Assembly: GCA_016235805.1 (NCBI GenBank)
Contig: JACRIY010000046.1
Span: 22,551-86,550 of the forward strand
DNA from: Rhodocyclales bacterium
GTDB lineage: Bacteria > Pseudomonadota > Gammaproteobacteria > Burkholderiales > Rhodocyclaceae
Direction of reading: 5' to 3'
DNA length: 64,000 nt
Under the pieces are notes generated by a model. That model worked only from the letters and a program-made list of their open reading frames with translations. It ran no database searches and was not told the DNA's origin. How positions within the stretch are numbered: position 1 is the first letter of the stretch; the number at the start of each line of letters is the position of its first letter. This document shows positions 31,148 through 42,008 of this stretch, in pieces. Both the position numbers and the translations under genes were made by a program.

Positions 31148-32223
31148 AGTTCAACATTTATGAACGCCATCTGGCGCGAGAAATCTACGCAACAACAAGC
31201 CTCGTACTGCTTGCCTTCTTGATGCTTTTTGCATTCTTCGACCTGATTCACCAGCTCGAGAGCATAGGCAAGGGTGGCTACCAGATTCAGCATGCACTGG
31301 GATATGTCGTACTGACCTTGCCCGGGCGGCTCTATGAATTGTTTCCGATCGGCGTGCTGATTGGAACCTTGTATGCGTTGACGGTGCTGGCGCGACATTC
31401 CGAGATTACGGTATTGCGCGCAGCCGGCCTGTCTACGCGGGATTTTCTGTTCGTACTTGCCAAAATCGGAATAGTGTTTTCCGCTCTTACCCTGCTGGTT
31501 GGCGAGTTCGTCGCTCCGCCCTCGGAGCGCGCGGCTCAGCAATTGAGGCTCAAGGCCATGGGGGCTTTGGTGGCGCAGGAGTTTCGTTCCGGGTTGTGGG
31601 TCCGCGACGAGCGTTCGTTCGTCAATGTGCGCGAAGTTTTGCCAGACACAACGCTGCAGAATGTTCGCGTCTTCGAGTTCGACGATCGGTTTCAGCTTCG
31701 CTCGATCAGTCAGGCCGATGGTGGTCGATACATCAAGGATGGAATTTGGCAGCTTGATGGCGTGGTGCGCACTGTATTTACGGGCGATGCCGCGCATGTC
31801 GAGAAATATCGCGAACTGCAGTGGAAATCAGCGCTCAATCCGGACCTGCTGGCGGTGCTCATGGTCGTGCCGGAACGCATGTCCTTGGTGAATCTATACC
31901 TGTACATCAGGCATTTGAGCGGAAATCAGCAAAAGACCGATCGTTACGACATTGCGATCTGGAAAAAGCTGATCTATCCCATGGCGGCGGTCGTCATGAT
32001 GGTGCTGGCACTTCCGTTTGCCTACATGCAGGATCGTATGGGTGCCGTCAGCATTCGGGTCTTTGCCGGAATCATGCTTGGTATCGGCTTCCACATGCTC
32101 AACGGACTTTTTTCCAGTCTCGGGGTTATCAACAGCTGGCCACCGTTCTTTTCTGCAATTACCCCCAGCGTAATCTTTCTTCTGACTGCTGCAGGGCTGC
32201 TGTGGTGGGTTGAGCGACGTTGA
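31138..32223 (+). CDS. lptG: LPS export ABC transporter permease LptG
   Basis: 361 residues from a TTG at 31138, which has GGGGAG about 6 nt upstream; an in-frame ATG at 31123 is the alternative. The start region (KFNIYERHLAREIYATTSL) and the layout of three plus three membrane helices around a periplasmic jellyroll match LptG. The FAYMQDRMGAVSIRVFAGIM stretch is conserved. It overlaps lptF, so the partners are made together. No lptA, lptB or lptC is in the window. Confidence 0.94.
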   Translation: MALKFNIYERHLAREIYATTSLVLLAFLMLFAFFDLIHQLESIGKGGYQIQHALGYVVLTLPGRLYELFPIGVLIGTLYALTVLARHSEITVLRAAGLSTRDFLFVLAKIGIVFSALTLLVGEFVAPPSERAAQQLRLKAMGALVAQEFRSGLWVRDERSFVNVREVLPDTTLQNVRVFEFDDRFQLRSISQADGGRYIKDGIWQLDGVVRTVFTGDAAHVEKYRELQWKSALNPDLLAVLMVVPERMSLVNLYLYIRHLSGNQQKTDRYDIAIWKKLIYPMAAVVMMVLALPFAYMQDRMGAVSIRVFAGIMLGIGFHMLNGLFSSLGVINSWPPFFSAITPSVIFLLTAAGLLWWVERR

Positions 32224-32229
32224 TTGTTT

Positions 32230-32676
32230 CTAGTGCGACTTGAATACGATACGAGTTCCGGCTAGCCGGTCGTGAAGGAACTGGCGGTCCCGATCGAACA
32301 GCGCCCAAAAGATTCCGACCCCGAAATAAATTAGGCTTGGCCAAGTAAGCGCATATCGCAATGCCAGACGGGACAGACTGGGCTGCTCTCCATCCGGTGT
32401 CGCTATCCGAATGTTCCAAGTTTGCATCGCGAGAGTTTGTCCTCCGTGATGCCAGTACCAGAGAAAATAGCATCCAACCACGACGAACACATTGCAAAGG
32501 AGAGCCCAGCCAGGCAGAAGCAGATTGAATCCCATGCCCAAAATGAGCTGCGGCAACATGAACCCGACTGACAGAACGCCAAGCAGCAGCAAACTATCGT
32601 AGGCCATGCTTGCAATTCGACGGCCGAACCCGGGAAATTCACCTGCTGGGCGTGGCATGCGATTGAATGGAAACAC
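32230..32676 (-). CDS. RDD family membrane protein
   Basis: 148 residues with the RDD features: GFGRRIASMAYDSLLLLG (R...D) in the first helix and a later Asp-Arg-containing loop (FDRDRQFLHDRLAGTRIV) at the end. There are three hydrophobic segments. The start is a GTG at 32676, close to the upstream DUF3106 stop. It is the last gene of a sigma factor/DUF3619/DUF3106/RDD block. RDD proteins are of uncertain function, some linked to ion exchange. Confidence 0.85.
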   Translation of the reverse strand: MFPFNRMPRPAGEFPGFGRRIASMAYDSLLLLGVLSVGFMLPQLILGMGFNLLLPGWALLCNVFVVVGCYFLWYWHHGGQTLAMQTWNIRIATPDGEQPSLSRLALRYALTWPSLIYFGVGIFWALFDRDRQFLHDRLAGTRIVFKSH

Positions 32677-32678
32677 TC

Positions 32679-33203
32679 TTAGCGATTCGTCGCTGGCATG
32701 GATACGGGCGGATTTCCTGAAACTGCCGGTACTACCGGTGCGACGGTCGACTTCGACGGTGCGGGGCGCGCAGCGGGCTTGCTAGCCGCCTCCGCTTCCA
32801 GGCGGGCTTTCTCGCCCTCCGGTAGGTCTTTATATTCCTGCCATTTGAGCTTGACTGCCTCCTTCTTTTCTGGAGGAGCCTTTTGCATGGATTTGTACTG
32901 GTCTCTTGCGCGTTTGCGCTCTTCTGGCGTGAGCTTCGCCCAAGTCGTCATTCTGCGCTGGATGCGGGTCTGCTCATCAGGGCTAAGAGCCTGGTAGCGC
33001 TGTGCAATTCCCAGCCATTTCTTGCGCCTGAAGCCGTCAAGCTGGTCCCATTCACCGGCGAGTGGAGAGAGGACACGCTTCTGTTCCGCGCTTAGCTCAC
33101 TCCAGGACGGCTGTGAAAGCGGAGGGACGATGACGGCGCTGCTGTTTGGAGCAACCAGCCAGAGCGCTACTGCGAAGATGAGTCCGAAGCGCGTTCGAGC
33201 CAT
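32679..33203 (-). CDS. DUF3106 domain protein, exported
   Basis: 174 residues. A signal peptide (about 1-24) is followed by repeated tryptophan-containing helices of similar form: LSPLAGEWDQLDGFRRKKWL, RYQALSPDEQTRIQRRMTTW, AKLTPEERKRARDQYKSM. This is the DUF3106 pattern of L-(S/T)-P-(E/D)-(E/Q) repeats, which also recalls LTxxQ proteins. The tail is Ala/Pro rich. It overlaps the DUF3619 gene by 37 nt. Function unknown; a periplasmic stress role is only a guess from the sigma factor upstream. Confidence 0.85.
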   Translation of the reverse strand: MARTRFGLIFAVALWLVAPNSSAVIVPPLSQPSWSELSAEQKRVLSPLAGEWDQLDGFRRKKWLGIAQRYQALSPDEQTRIQRRMTTWAKLTPEERKRARDQYKSMQKAPPEKKEAVKLKWQEYKDLPEGEKARLEAEAASKPAARPAPSKSTVAPVVPAVSGNPPVSMPATNR

Positions 33204-33553
33204 GCGTGGAAGCCTCGGTCAAGATAGGCGGACGGTGGAAGCTCGTCAGCAAGAAGGGCGCTGTCGATTTCCTCGTATTCCTGCGCTTGTTCGTAAGCAT
33301 TCCAGTAATACGTCCCGGTTGCGCCAATCACCAGAGCCATGGCGGCGATCAAGCTTCGAGCGTACGGAAACACCGCCAGCTCAACGCTGTGCCCGATGCC
33401 GGCGAGCCGCAGTCCGCGAACCGGCACACGTTGCCTGTTTAGTGCGCTTTGGCGCGCTTCCTGCAGGCGAACCGTAACTTTCCTGTCCAAGGTATCCACA
33501 CCCTTGTTAAGGATTTGTCTTGTCTTGTATCCGAATTCCGTATCTTGATTCAT
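33167..33553 (-). CDS. DUF3619 family membrane protein, possible anti-sigma partner
   Basis: 128 residues: a charged cytoplasmic N-terminal region (about 1-60; VRLQEARQSALNRQR), one membrane segment (about 65-85; AAMALVIGATGTYYWNA) and a short acidic periplasmic tail. This single-span layout with a DNA-distal soluble part is that of DUF3619 proteins and of anti-sigma factors. It overlaps the sigma gene upstream by 4 nt (ATGA), which fits a sigma/anti-sigma pair. That pairing is inference. Confidence 0.8.
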   Translation of the reverse strand: MNQDTEFGYKTRQILNKGVDTLDRKVTVRLQEARQSALNRQRVPVRGLRLAGIGHSVELAVFPYARSLIAAMALVIGATGTYYWNAYEQAQEYEEIDSALLADELPPSAYLDRGFHAWLERASDSSSQ

Positions 33554-34113
33554 AACACGATGCCCTTTGCCTTGAGCGCTGCAGCCAAAGTATGTGTGGC
33601 ACGCGAACAGTGCGTTTTCACGCTACCTTCGGTGCATCCCATCGCCGCAGCAGTCTCGGCAATATCCATTTCCTCCCAGTAACGCATCAGAAAGGCTTCG
33701 CGTTGACGTGGTGGCAACTTGGAAACCTCTTTTTCAATAATTCCAATAAGTTGAGAGCGCTCCAATTCTCTGTCGGGCCCTCTAAATCCATCGGACTCCT
33801 TGGTGACCACATAAGTTTCAAGTGGATCAGTTTCTTCCTCTTCTCCGGAAGACAATGAGGAAAGCAAGGTCGTCCACAGGGACCGCACCTTGGATCGCCT
33901 GTAACTGTCACGAATGGCGTTTTGCAAGATTCTCTGAAAGAGCATCGGCCATTCGGCGACAGGTCGATCACCGTATTTTTCCGCAAGGCGCATCATTGCG
34001 TCCTGAACAATGTCCAGCGCCGTTTCCTCGTTTCGCACTGCGAACATCGCCTGCTTGAAGGCGCGTCGCTCTACTCCGGCAAGGAAGTCCGATAGCTCAG
34101 TTCGGGAACCCAG
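33550..34113 (-). CDS. RNA polymerase sigma factor, ECF/RpoE-like
   Basis: 187 residues with sigma region 2 (RRAFKQAMFAVRNEETALDI...DAMMRL) and region 4 (LPPRQREAFLMRYWEEMDIA, then AAAMGCTEGSVKTHCSRA). Region 2 homology starts before the first ATG (34047). Upstream in frame there is no ATG, GTG or TTG before a stop, but a CTG at 34113 has AGGAG placed 6 nt ahead, so I take CTG as the start. It heads a block with DUF3619, DUF3106 and RDD genes, which is a recurrent betaproteobacterial arrangement next to ilvB. Confidence 0.85.
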   Translation of the reverse strand: MGSRTELSDFLAGVERRAFKQAMFAVRNEETALDIVQDAMMRLAEKYGDRPVAEWPMLFQRILQNAIRDSYRRSKVRSLWTTLLSSLSSGEEEETDPLETYVVTKESDGFRGPDRELERSQLIGIIEKEVSKLPPRQREAFLMRYWEEMDIAETAAAMGCTEGSVKTHCSRATHTLAAALKAKGIVL

Positions 34114-34211
34114 AAGCTTCTCCTGAAGCCTGTATTCAATTTAAAAACCCCAAGGGCGAACTATAGCCCCTATGAATGTCAATTCCTGAACCGGATTCGG
34201 AGACATAAATC

Positions 34212-34240
34212 TTGACCATTCGCGAACGAGCCAGTATGGT
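34212..34240 (+). promoter_or_regulatory. Likely sigma-70 promoter of the ilv operon
   Basis: TTGACC at 34212-34217 and TATGGT at 34235-34240 are separated by 17 nt. They lie 38 nt ahead of the ilvB start in the region between the divergent sigma-factor and ilvB genes. No attenuator leader is evident. Confidence 0.55.
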
Positions 34241-34277
34241 TATATGTTTCACTCAAAAAGTGCAACAGGTGTAATCA

Positions 34278-35987
34278 ATGCAGCTAACTGGCGCGGAAAT
34301 TGTAATCAGATGCTTGCAAGAGGAAAAAGTCGAGTACGTCTTCGGCTATCCCGGCGGCTCAGTTCTATTCATCTACGACGAATTGTTCAAGCAGGACAAG
34401 TTCAAGCATGTTCTGGTTCGGCATGAGCAGGCTGCCGTGCATGCGGCAGACGCGTATTCGCGTTCGTCAAACAAGATCGGCGTCTGCTTGGTCACGTCCG
34501 GCCCTGGCGTGACCAATGCCGTCACCGGCATCGCAACGGCGCACATGGACTCGGTGCCGATGGTGATTATCAGCGGTCAGGTTCCGACCGCCTACATCGG
34601 TCAGGATGCCTTCCAGGAGTGCGATACCGTCGGCATTACACGGCCCTGTGTAAAGCACAATTTCCTGGTCAAGGATGTAAGGGATCTCGCAATCACTTTG
34701 AAAAAGGCGTTTTATATCGCCAAGACAGGTCGTCCCGGCCCGGTGCTGGTGGACATCCCTAAGGATGTGACGAATCAGAAGTGCGAGTTTGAGTATCCGA
34801 AGACGATCGCCATGCGCTCCTACAACCCGGTGGTTAAGGGTCATGGTGGCCAGATCAAGAAGGCGGTCCAGATGCTGCTGGATGCCAAGCGTCCGATGAT
34901 CTACGCGGGGGGTGGGGTCATCCTCTCAGACGCAGCAGACCGGTTGGTGAAACTTGCCCGAACCCTTGGATATCCGGTAACCAATACCCTGATGGGACTC
35001 GGCGGATACCCGGCCACTGACAAGCAGTCGCTCGGAATGCTCGGCATGCACGGTACCTATGAAGCAAACATGGCCATGCAGAACTGCGATGTTTTGATCG
35101 CCGTCGGTGCTCGATTCGACGACCGGGTAATCGGCAATCCGGCCCATTTTGCGGAGGTTGCGCGAAAGATCATTCACATTGATATCGATCCATCCTCTAT
35201 ATCGAAGCGTGTCAAGGTCGATGTACCGATCGTTGGCAACCTTCCTGACGTGCTGGACGAGTTGCAAAAGTTGCTCGAAGCATCTTCTGGCGTTCCGGAC
35301 GCGAAGGCCTTGTCAGCATGGTGGAAGCAGATCGATGAATGGCGCAGCAAGAAGTCGTTGAAATACAAACAGGGCAAGGAAATCATCATGCCCCAGTACG
35401 TCGTCGAGAAGCTTTATGAGGTCACCGGCGGCGAAGCTTTCGTTACGTCCGATGTCGGTCAGCATCAGATGTGGGCGGCGCAGTACTACAAGTTCGACAA
35501 GCCGCGGCGCTGGATCAATTCAGGCGGTCTGGGGACCATGGGCGTCGGACTGCCGTATGCCATGGGCGTGCGTTTTGCGAATCCGAAAGCCACGGTAGCC
35601 TGCGTCACCGGCGAGGCTTCCATCCAGATGAACATTCAGGAGCTGTCGACGGCGAAGCAATTCCGGTTGCCGATCAAGATCATCAACCTGAACAATCGCT
35701 ATTTGGGCATGGTTCGCCAATGGCAGCAAATGTTCCACGGCAACCGTTATGCAGAGTCCTACGTCGATGCCCTGCCCGATTTCGTCAAGCTGGCCGAATC
35801 CTACGGGCATGTCGGAATGAAGATCGAGCGTCCGGCGGACGTGGAGCCCGCGCTGCGCGAGGCGTTTACCAAACACAAGAATGATCTGGTTTTCATGGAT
35901 TTCCTCACCGATCAGACGGCCAACGTGTATCCCATGGTTGCGGCTGGCAAGGGATTGTCCGAGATGATTCTGGCTGAGGAATTGTGA
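34278..35987 (+). CDS. ilvB: Acetolactate synthase large subunit
   Basis: 569 residues with three TPP-enzyme domains. The N-terminal part has EYVFGYPGGSVLFIYDEL and the catalytic glutamate in LVRHEQAAVHAADAY; the C-terminal part has the TPP site beginning VTGEASIQMNIQEL and ending IINLNNRYLGM. It condenses pyruvate to acetolactate (or with 2-oxobutyrate) for valine, leucine and isoleucine. The usual GDG of the TPP motif is GEA here. It is followed by ilvH and ilvC. Confidence 0.97.
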   Translation: MQLTGAEIVIRCLQEEKVEYVFGYPGGSVLFIYDELFKQDKFKHVLVRHEQAAVHAADAYSRSSNKIGVCLVTSGPGVTNAVTGIATAHMDSVPMVIISGQVPTAYIGQDAFQECDTVGITRPCVKHNFLVKDVRDLAITLKKAFYIAKTGRPGPVLVDIPKDVTNQKCEFEYPKTIAMRSYNPVVKGHGGQIKKAVQMLLDAKRPMIYAGGGVILSDAADRLVKLARTLGYPVTNTLMGLGGYPATDKQSLGMLGMHGTYEANMAMQNCDVLIAVGARFDDRVIGNPAHFAEVARKIIHIDIDPSSISKRVKVDVPIVGNLPDVLDELQKLLEASSGVPDAKALSAWWKQIDEWRSKKSLKYKQGKEIIMPQYVVEKLYEVTGGEAFVTSDVGQHQMWAAQYYKFDKPRRWINSGGLGTMGVGLPYAMGVRFANPKATVACVTGEASIQMNIQELSTAKQFRLPIKIINLNNRYLGMVRQWQQMFHGNRYAESYVDALPDFVKLAESYGHVGMKIERPADVEPALREAFTKHKNDLVFMDFLTDQTANVYPMVAAGKGLSEMILAEEL

Positions 35988-35989
35988 GC

Positions 35990-36481
35990 ATGCGACACAT
36001 CATTTCAATACTCATTGAAAACGAAGCCGGTGCCCTTTCGCGCGTGTCGGGTCTTTTCTCCGCCAGGGCCTTCAATATTGAATCGCTGACGGTTGCGCCG
36101 ACGGAGGATGCATCCCTATCACGGATGACGATCGTCAGCACCGGTTCGGACGATGTCATCGAGCAAATTACCAAGCAGCTCAACAAACTGATCGATGTCG
36201 TCAAGGTGGTGGATCTGTCTGAGGCGGCTCATATCGAGCGCGAACTCATGTTGGTAAAGGTTCGGGCGGCCGGCAAGGATCGCGAAGAAATGAAGCGCAT
36301 CGCGGATATTTTTCGCGGCCGCATCATTGACGTGACGGATTCGACCTACGTCATTGAATTGACCGGCAATGGTTCCAAGCTGGACGCCTTTCTCGAGGCC
36401 ATCGACAGATCGTTGATTCTCGAAACAGTACGCACCGGTGTTTCCGGGATCGGGCGTGGTGATCGAATTCTCAAAGTCTGA
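35990..36481 (+). CDS. ilvH: Acetolactate synthase small (regulatory) subunit
   Basis: 163 residues from ATG 35990, the same length as E. coli IlvH. It begins with the ACT domain MRHIISILIENEAGALSRV, containing the valine-binding NEAGALSR segment, and has the C-terminal half with FRGRIIDVTDSTYVIELTG. It confers feedback control by valine. A GTG overlapping the ilvB stop is an alternative start. Confidence 0.97.
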   Translation: MRHIISILIENEAGALSRVSGLFSARAFNIESLTVAPTEDASLSRMTIVSTGSDDVIEQITKQLNKLIDVVKVVDLSEAAHIERELMLVKVRAAGKDREEMKRIADIFRGRIIDVTDSTYVIELTGNGSKLDAFLEAIDRSLILETVRTGVSGIGRGDRILKV

Positions 36482-36488
36482 ACACTGA

Positions 36489-37520
<1,032 letters not shown>

Positions 37521-37536
37521 TACTTTCTTGCGTCAG

Positions 37537-37570
37537 AAAAGGCGCGGCTTTGTCGCGCCTTTTCCTTTTC
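37537..37570 (+). terminator. Rho-independent terminator after ilvC
   Basis: AAAAGGCGCG, a 7-nt loop and CGCGCCTTTT form a 10-bp stem followed by a T-rich tail (CCTTTTC). It starts 16 nt behind the ilvC stop. Confidence 0.85.
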
Positions 37571-37679
37571 TGCGGTCGAATGACGGCTCTGGATTTCGAG
37601 CCAATTGTCGGCCACGGATCGACGGTCTGTCGTGAAGGTCGCCTGAACCGCTAGAATAGGATCGTGTTCCTTCTGTCCC

Positions 37680-38453
37680 ATGATCATGCCGGATCTTCCA
37701 CCCCGCAAGACGTTGATGAATCCTGAACTGCGTCGTCGCGGGATTTTTCTGTTGCCCAACCTGCTGACGACAGCCGGTCTTTTCGCCGGTTTCTACGCCA
37801 TCGTCCAGGCAATGACCGGGCGCTTCGAAAATGCCGCCGTGGCAATTTTCATAGCAATGGTGTTCGATGGCCTGGATGGTCGCGTTGCACGCATGACCCG
37901 GACTCAGAGTGCGTTTGGTGCCGAATACGATTCCCTCTCTGACATGGTCTCGTTCGGTGCAGCGCCCGCATTGATCGTATTCGAGTGGGCGATGAAGGGA
38001 ATGGGGAAGTGGGGCTGGATCGCGGCCTTCGTGTATTGCGCGGGTGCGGCGTTGCGCTTGGCCCGCTTCAATACCAATATCGGAGTTGTGGACAAGCGCT
38101 ATTTTCAGGGATTGCCGAGTCCCGCAGCGGCTGCGCTGGTTGCAGGTTTCGTCTGGATCATCAATGACCTGAATATTCCCGGCGAGGAGGTGCGGTGGTA
38201 TGCGTTTGCCCTGACGCTGTTTTCCGGAATCACGATGGTCAGCACCTTGCCTTACTGGAGCGGCAAGGATATCAATCTGCGTCGTAGCGTTCCATTCATG
38301 GTCCTTCCGGTGATTGTGCTCGGGTATGTCCTGATCTCCTCTTATCCGCCGGGCGTGCTGTTTGCCTTGTTTCTGGCCTATTCGATTTCAGGCTATTTGA
38401 TGGCTGCTTGGAACTGGCGCGACAAGAGAAAATCTGTTGCGCGCTCCGAGTAA
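37680..38453 (+). CDS. pssA: CDP-diacylglycerol-serine O-phosphatidyltransferase
   Basis: 257 residues with the CDP-alcohol phosphatidyltransferase signature, D-G-x2-A-R-x8-G-x3-D-x3-D, as DGLDGRVARMTRTQSAFGAE followed by YDSLSD. It has about seven membrane segments. This is the integral-membrane type PssA that makes phosphatidylserine. The psd gene often found before it is absent here. It precedes leuA at some distance. Confidence 0.94.
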   Translation: MIMPDLPPRKTLMNPELRRRGIFLLPNLLTTAGLFAGFYAIVQAMTGRFENAAVAIFIAMVFDGLDGRVARMTRTQSAFGAEYDSLSDMVSFGAAPALIVFEWAMKGMGKWGWIAAFVYCAGAALRLARFNTNIGVVDKRYFQGLPSPAAAALVAGFVWIINDLNIPGEEVRWYAFALTLFSGITMVSTLPYWSGKDINLRRSVPFMVLPVIVLGYVLISSYPPGVLFALFLAYSISGYLMAAWNWRDKRKSVARSE

Positions 38454-38471
38454 TATCTTTATAGTGAAAGC

Positions 38472-38582
38472 ATGTTCGCTGAACTTTTCTTTGCTGTTCT
38501 GTTTCTCGGCCTCTCAGGCGTGCTGATCGCACGCCGGCCATTGCGGGCGAAGCTGCTCCCGCTGCTGCGCCGCGCGCGCTAA
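38472..38582 (+). CDS. Small leucine-rich membrane-type ORF ahead of leuA
   Basis: 36 codons beginning [20 protein letters not shown] and ending in a cationic tail with LLPLLRRAR. Ten of 36 residues are leucine. It could be a one-span small membrane protein or a leader peptide for leuA, which starts 86 nt after its stop. The ribosome-binding site (GTGAAAG) is weak and no attenuator terminator was seen. It may also be a chance ORF. Confidence 0.35.
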   Translation: MFAELFFAVLFLGLSGVLIARRPLRAKLLPLLRRAR

Positions 38583-38668
38583 AAAACCACCCACTCAATC
38601 CGGTTGTCGATAGTGCCTGCTCCACAAGGGGCGGGATAAACCCATTCCTGTTTTGCCTGGAGAGAATC

Positions 38669-40190
38669 ATGGCCAAAGATCAATTGATCATTTTCGATAC
38701 GACATTGCGCGACGGCGAGCAGAGTCCCGGCGCATCGATGACCAAGGAAGAAAAACTGCGGATCGCCCGCCAACTGGAGAGGATGCGGGTGGATGTGATC
38801 GAGGCAGGCTTCCCGGCGGCGTCCAATGGGGATTTTGAAGCAGTAAAGGCAGTGGCCGAAGCCATCAAGGAGTCGACAGTTGCTGGTCTCTGTCGCGCCT
38901 TCGACAAAGACATCGCGCGGGCACTGGAGGCGGTGAAGCCGGCCAGGTCGGGACGCATTCACACGTTCATTGCGACCAGTCCGATTCACATGGAGAAGAA
39001 GCTGCGCATGGCGCCGGACGATGTCCTCGTGGCGGCGCAGAAGGCCGTAAGGTTCGCACGTAACGGCATCGACGATGTCGAGTTTTCTTGCGAAGACGCC
39101 GGACGCTCCGATCTGGATTTTCTTTGCAGGATCATCGAGGCGGTAATCAAGGAGGGAGCCACCACCATCAATATTCCGGACACGGTGGGTTACAACGTCC
39201 CCGAGCAATATGCTGAGAGGATCAGGCAACTGCGCGAACGGATTCCCGGTTCGGACAAGGTGATCTGGTCAGTACATTGCCATAACGACCTGGGGCTTGC
39301 CGTCGCGAACAGCCTTGCTGCGGTCATGGCCGGAGCCCGTCAGGTCGAATGCACCATCAATGGCCTTGGCGAACGTGCAGGCAACGCCGCCCTCGAGGAA
39401 ATCGTCATGGCGGTCCATACGCGGCAGGACGTATTTCCCTGCGTGACGCGAATCGATACCACGCAGATTGTCGCCGCATCCAAGATGGTGTCCAGCATCA
39501 CCGGATTCCCCGTGCAGCCGAACAAGGCGATTGTCGGCGCGAACGCGTTTGCGCACGAGTCGGGAATTCACCAGGACGGGGTACTCAAGCATCGCGAGAC
39601 CTACGAAATCATGCGTGCCGAGGATGTCGGCTGGAATGCCAACAAGCTGGTGCTCGGCAAGCATTCGGGGCGCACGGCCTTCAAGGCCCGCTTGAAGGAA
39701 CTCGGCATCGAGGTCGAAAGCGAGCAGGTTCTAAACGTTGCGTTCGCGCACTTCAAGGAACTCGCCGACAAGAAGCATGAAATCTTCGATGAAGACCTGC
39801 ACGCATTGATGAGCGACGAAATGGTCGTCACCGATGACGAGCATTACAAGCTCGTTTCGTCGATGTTCCACTCCGAAACGGGGGAGGCGCCCCTGGCCAG
39901 ACTGACACTGTCCGCCGGCGGCGCCGAGCAGCAGGCTGAATCAAGCGGCAGCGGGCCGGTAGATGCGACCTTCAAGGCCATCGAAACCGTAGCGGCCAGC
40001 GGCTCCGAACTTCTGCTCTACTCGGTGAATGCGATTACCACGGGGACGGATGCGCAGGGCGAGGTTACCGTTCGCTTGGCCAGGGATGGACGGATCGTTA
40101 ATGGCCAGGGCGCCGATACCGACATCGTGGTTGCTTCCGCCAAGGCCTATATCAACGCACTCAACAAGCTGCGCTACGGGCAGGAAAAGC

Positions 40191-40207
<17 letters not shown>
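38669..40207 (+). CDS. leuA: 2-isopropylmalate synthase
   Basis: 512 residues. The N-terminal TIM barrel has [16 protein letters not shown] and [18 protein letters not shown] with metal histidines, followed by [17 protein letters not shown] and a C-terminal allosteric domain that binds leucine. It condenses acetyl-CoA and 2-oxoisovalerate, the first step of leucine synthesis. Its 3' end overlaps the convergent DUF2069 gene by 17 nt. Confidence 0.97.
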
Positions 40208-41182
<975 letters not shown>

Positions 41183-41186
41183 TTAT

Positions 41187-42008
41187 ATGTGGCTACTGGC
41201 ACCCTTTCGGCTGATCTTCCGCACGGCCCAACGGTTTCATCGCGAACATTGCGTGCAGACGGCGGCGGCACTTTCGTTCGCCACCCTGATTGGCCTGGTA
41301 CCGATGATTGCCGGCGCGTTCGCGCTTGTCTCCTATCTTCCGGTCGGAGTCGGGCTTGGTTCGGCCCTGGAAAAGTTCCTGCTATCCAACCTGTTGCCGG
41401 AAAAAGCCGGCGTCATCATCGCGAAATACATTGGTCAGTTCGCGTCACGTGCCGGCCGGCTGACGTTTTTCGGTGTCATGGTGCTTGCAGTCACTGCGCT
41501 GATGCAAATGCTGACCATCGAACGGGCCTTCAACCAGATTTGGAAAGTGCGTTCCGGGCGCCCCTTCCTGCGGCGACTGGCCATTCATGGCATTGCACTG
41601 CTGCTCGGACCGCTGGTTTTCGGTGCCAGTCTGGCGGCGATGTCATTTGTCGTCGGCGTCTCGTTCGGTTTCCTGCATGAACCCTTGTGGTTGAACACCT
41701 TCGTGATTCGCGGACTGTTGCCGTTCGTGTTCATGAGCGCACTGTTCGGGCTGCTCTACTGGGGGGTGCCGAACAGGCCGGTCAAGGCTTGGCACGCCGC
41801 ATTCGGAGGAGCTACGGCGGCCATCGGCTTCGTCGGTTTGCAAAAACTGTTTACCGTCTATATCGCCACGGGGTTCACAGTGAATGCTGTCGTCTATGGG
41901 GCGTTCTCGGCGATTCCGATGTTCCTGATCTGGCTCTACGCATCGTGGAGCGTGATTCTTGTCGGCGCACTGATCGTTGCCGAATTGCCTCAGGCCTCGC
42001 GGCCCTAG
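41187..42008 (+). CDS. YihY/virulence factor BrkB family membrane protein
   Basis: 273 residues with about six membrane segments. FHREHCVQTAAALSFATLIGL near the start, LTIERAFNQIWKVRSGRPFL and the SWSVILVGALIVAEL end are family hallmarks. It was once called RNase BN, but that activity belongs to another protein. I use the ATG at 41187; the open frame 27 nt longer has no similarity. Confidence 0.92.
   Translation: MWLLAPFRLIFRTAQRFHREHCVQTAAALSFATLIGLVPMIAGAFALVSYLPVGVGLGSALEKFLLSNLLPEKAGVIIAKYIGQFASRAGRLTFFGVMVLAVTALMQMLTIERAFNQIWKVRSGRPFLRRLAIHGIALLLGPLVFGASLAAMSFVVGVSFGFLHEPLWLNTFVIRGLLPFVFMSALFGLLYWGVPNRPVKAWHAAFGGATAAIGFVGLQKLFTVYIATGFTVNAVVYGAFSAIPMFLIWLYASWSVILVGALIVAELPQASRP

Noticed and set aside
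35600..35710. Loss of the TPP motif GDG (GEA instead) in IlvB as a defect
   Set aside because: A GE-type variant of this motif is, as far as I recall, normal in betaproteobacterial acetolactate synthases; the rest of the site is intact.
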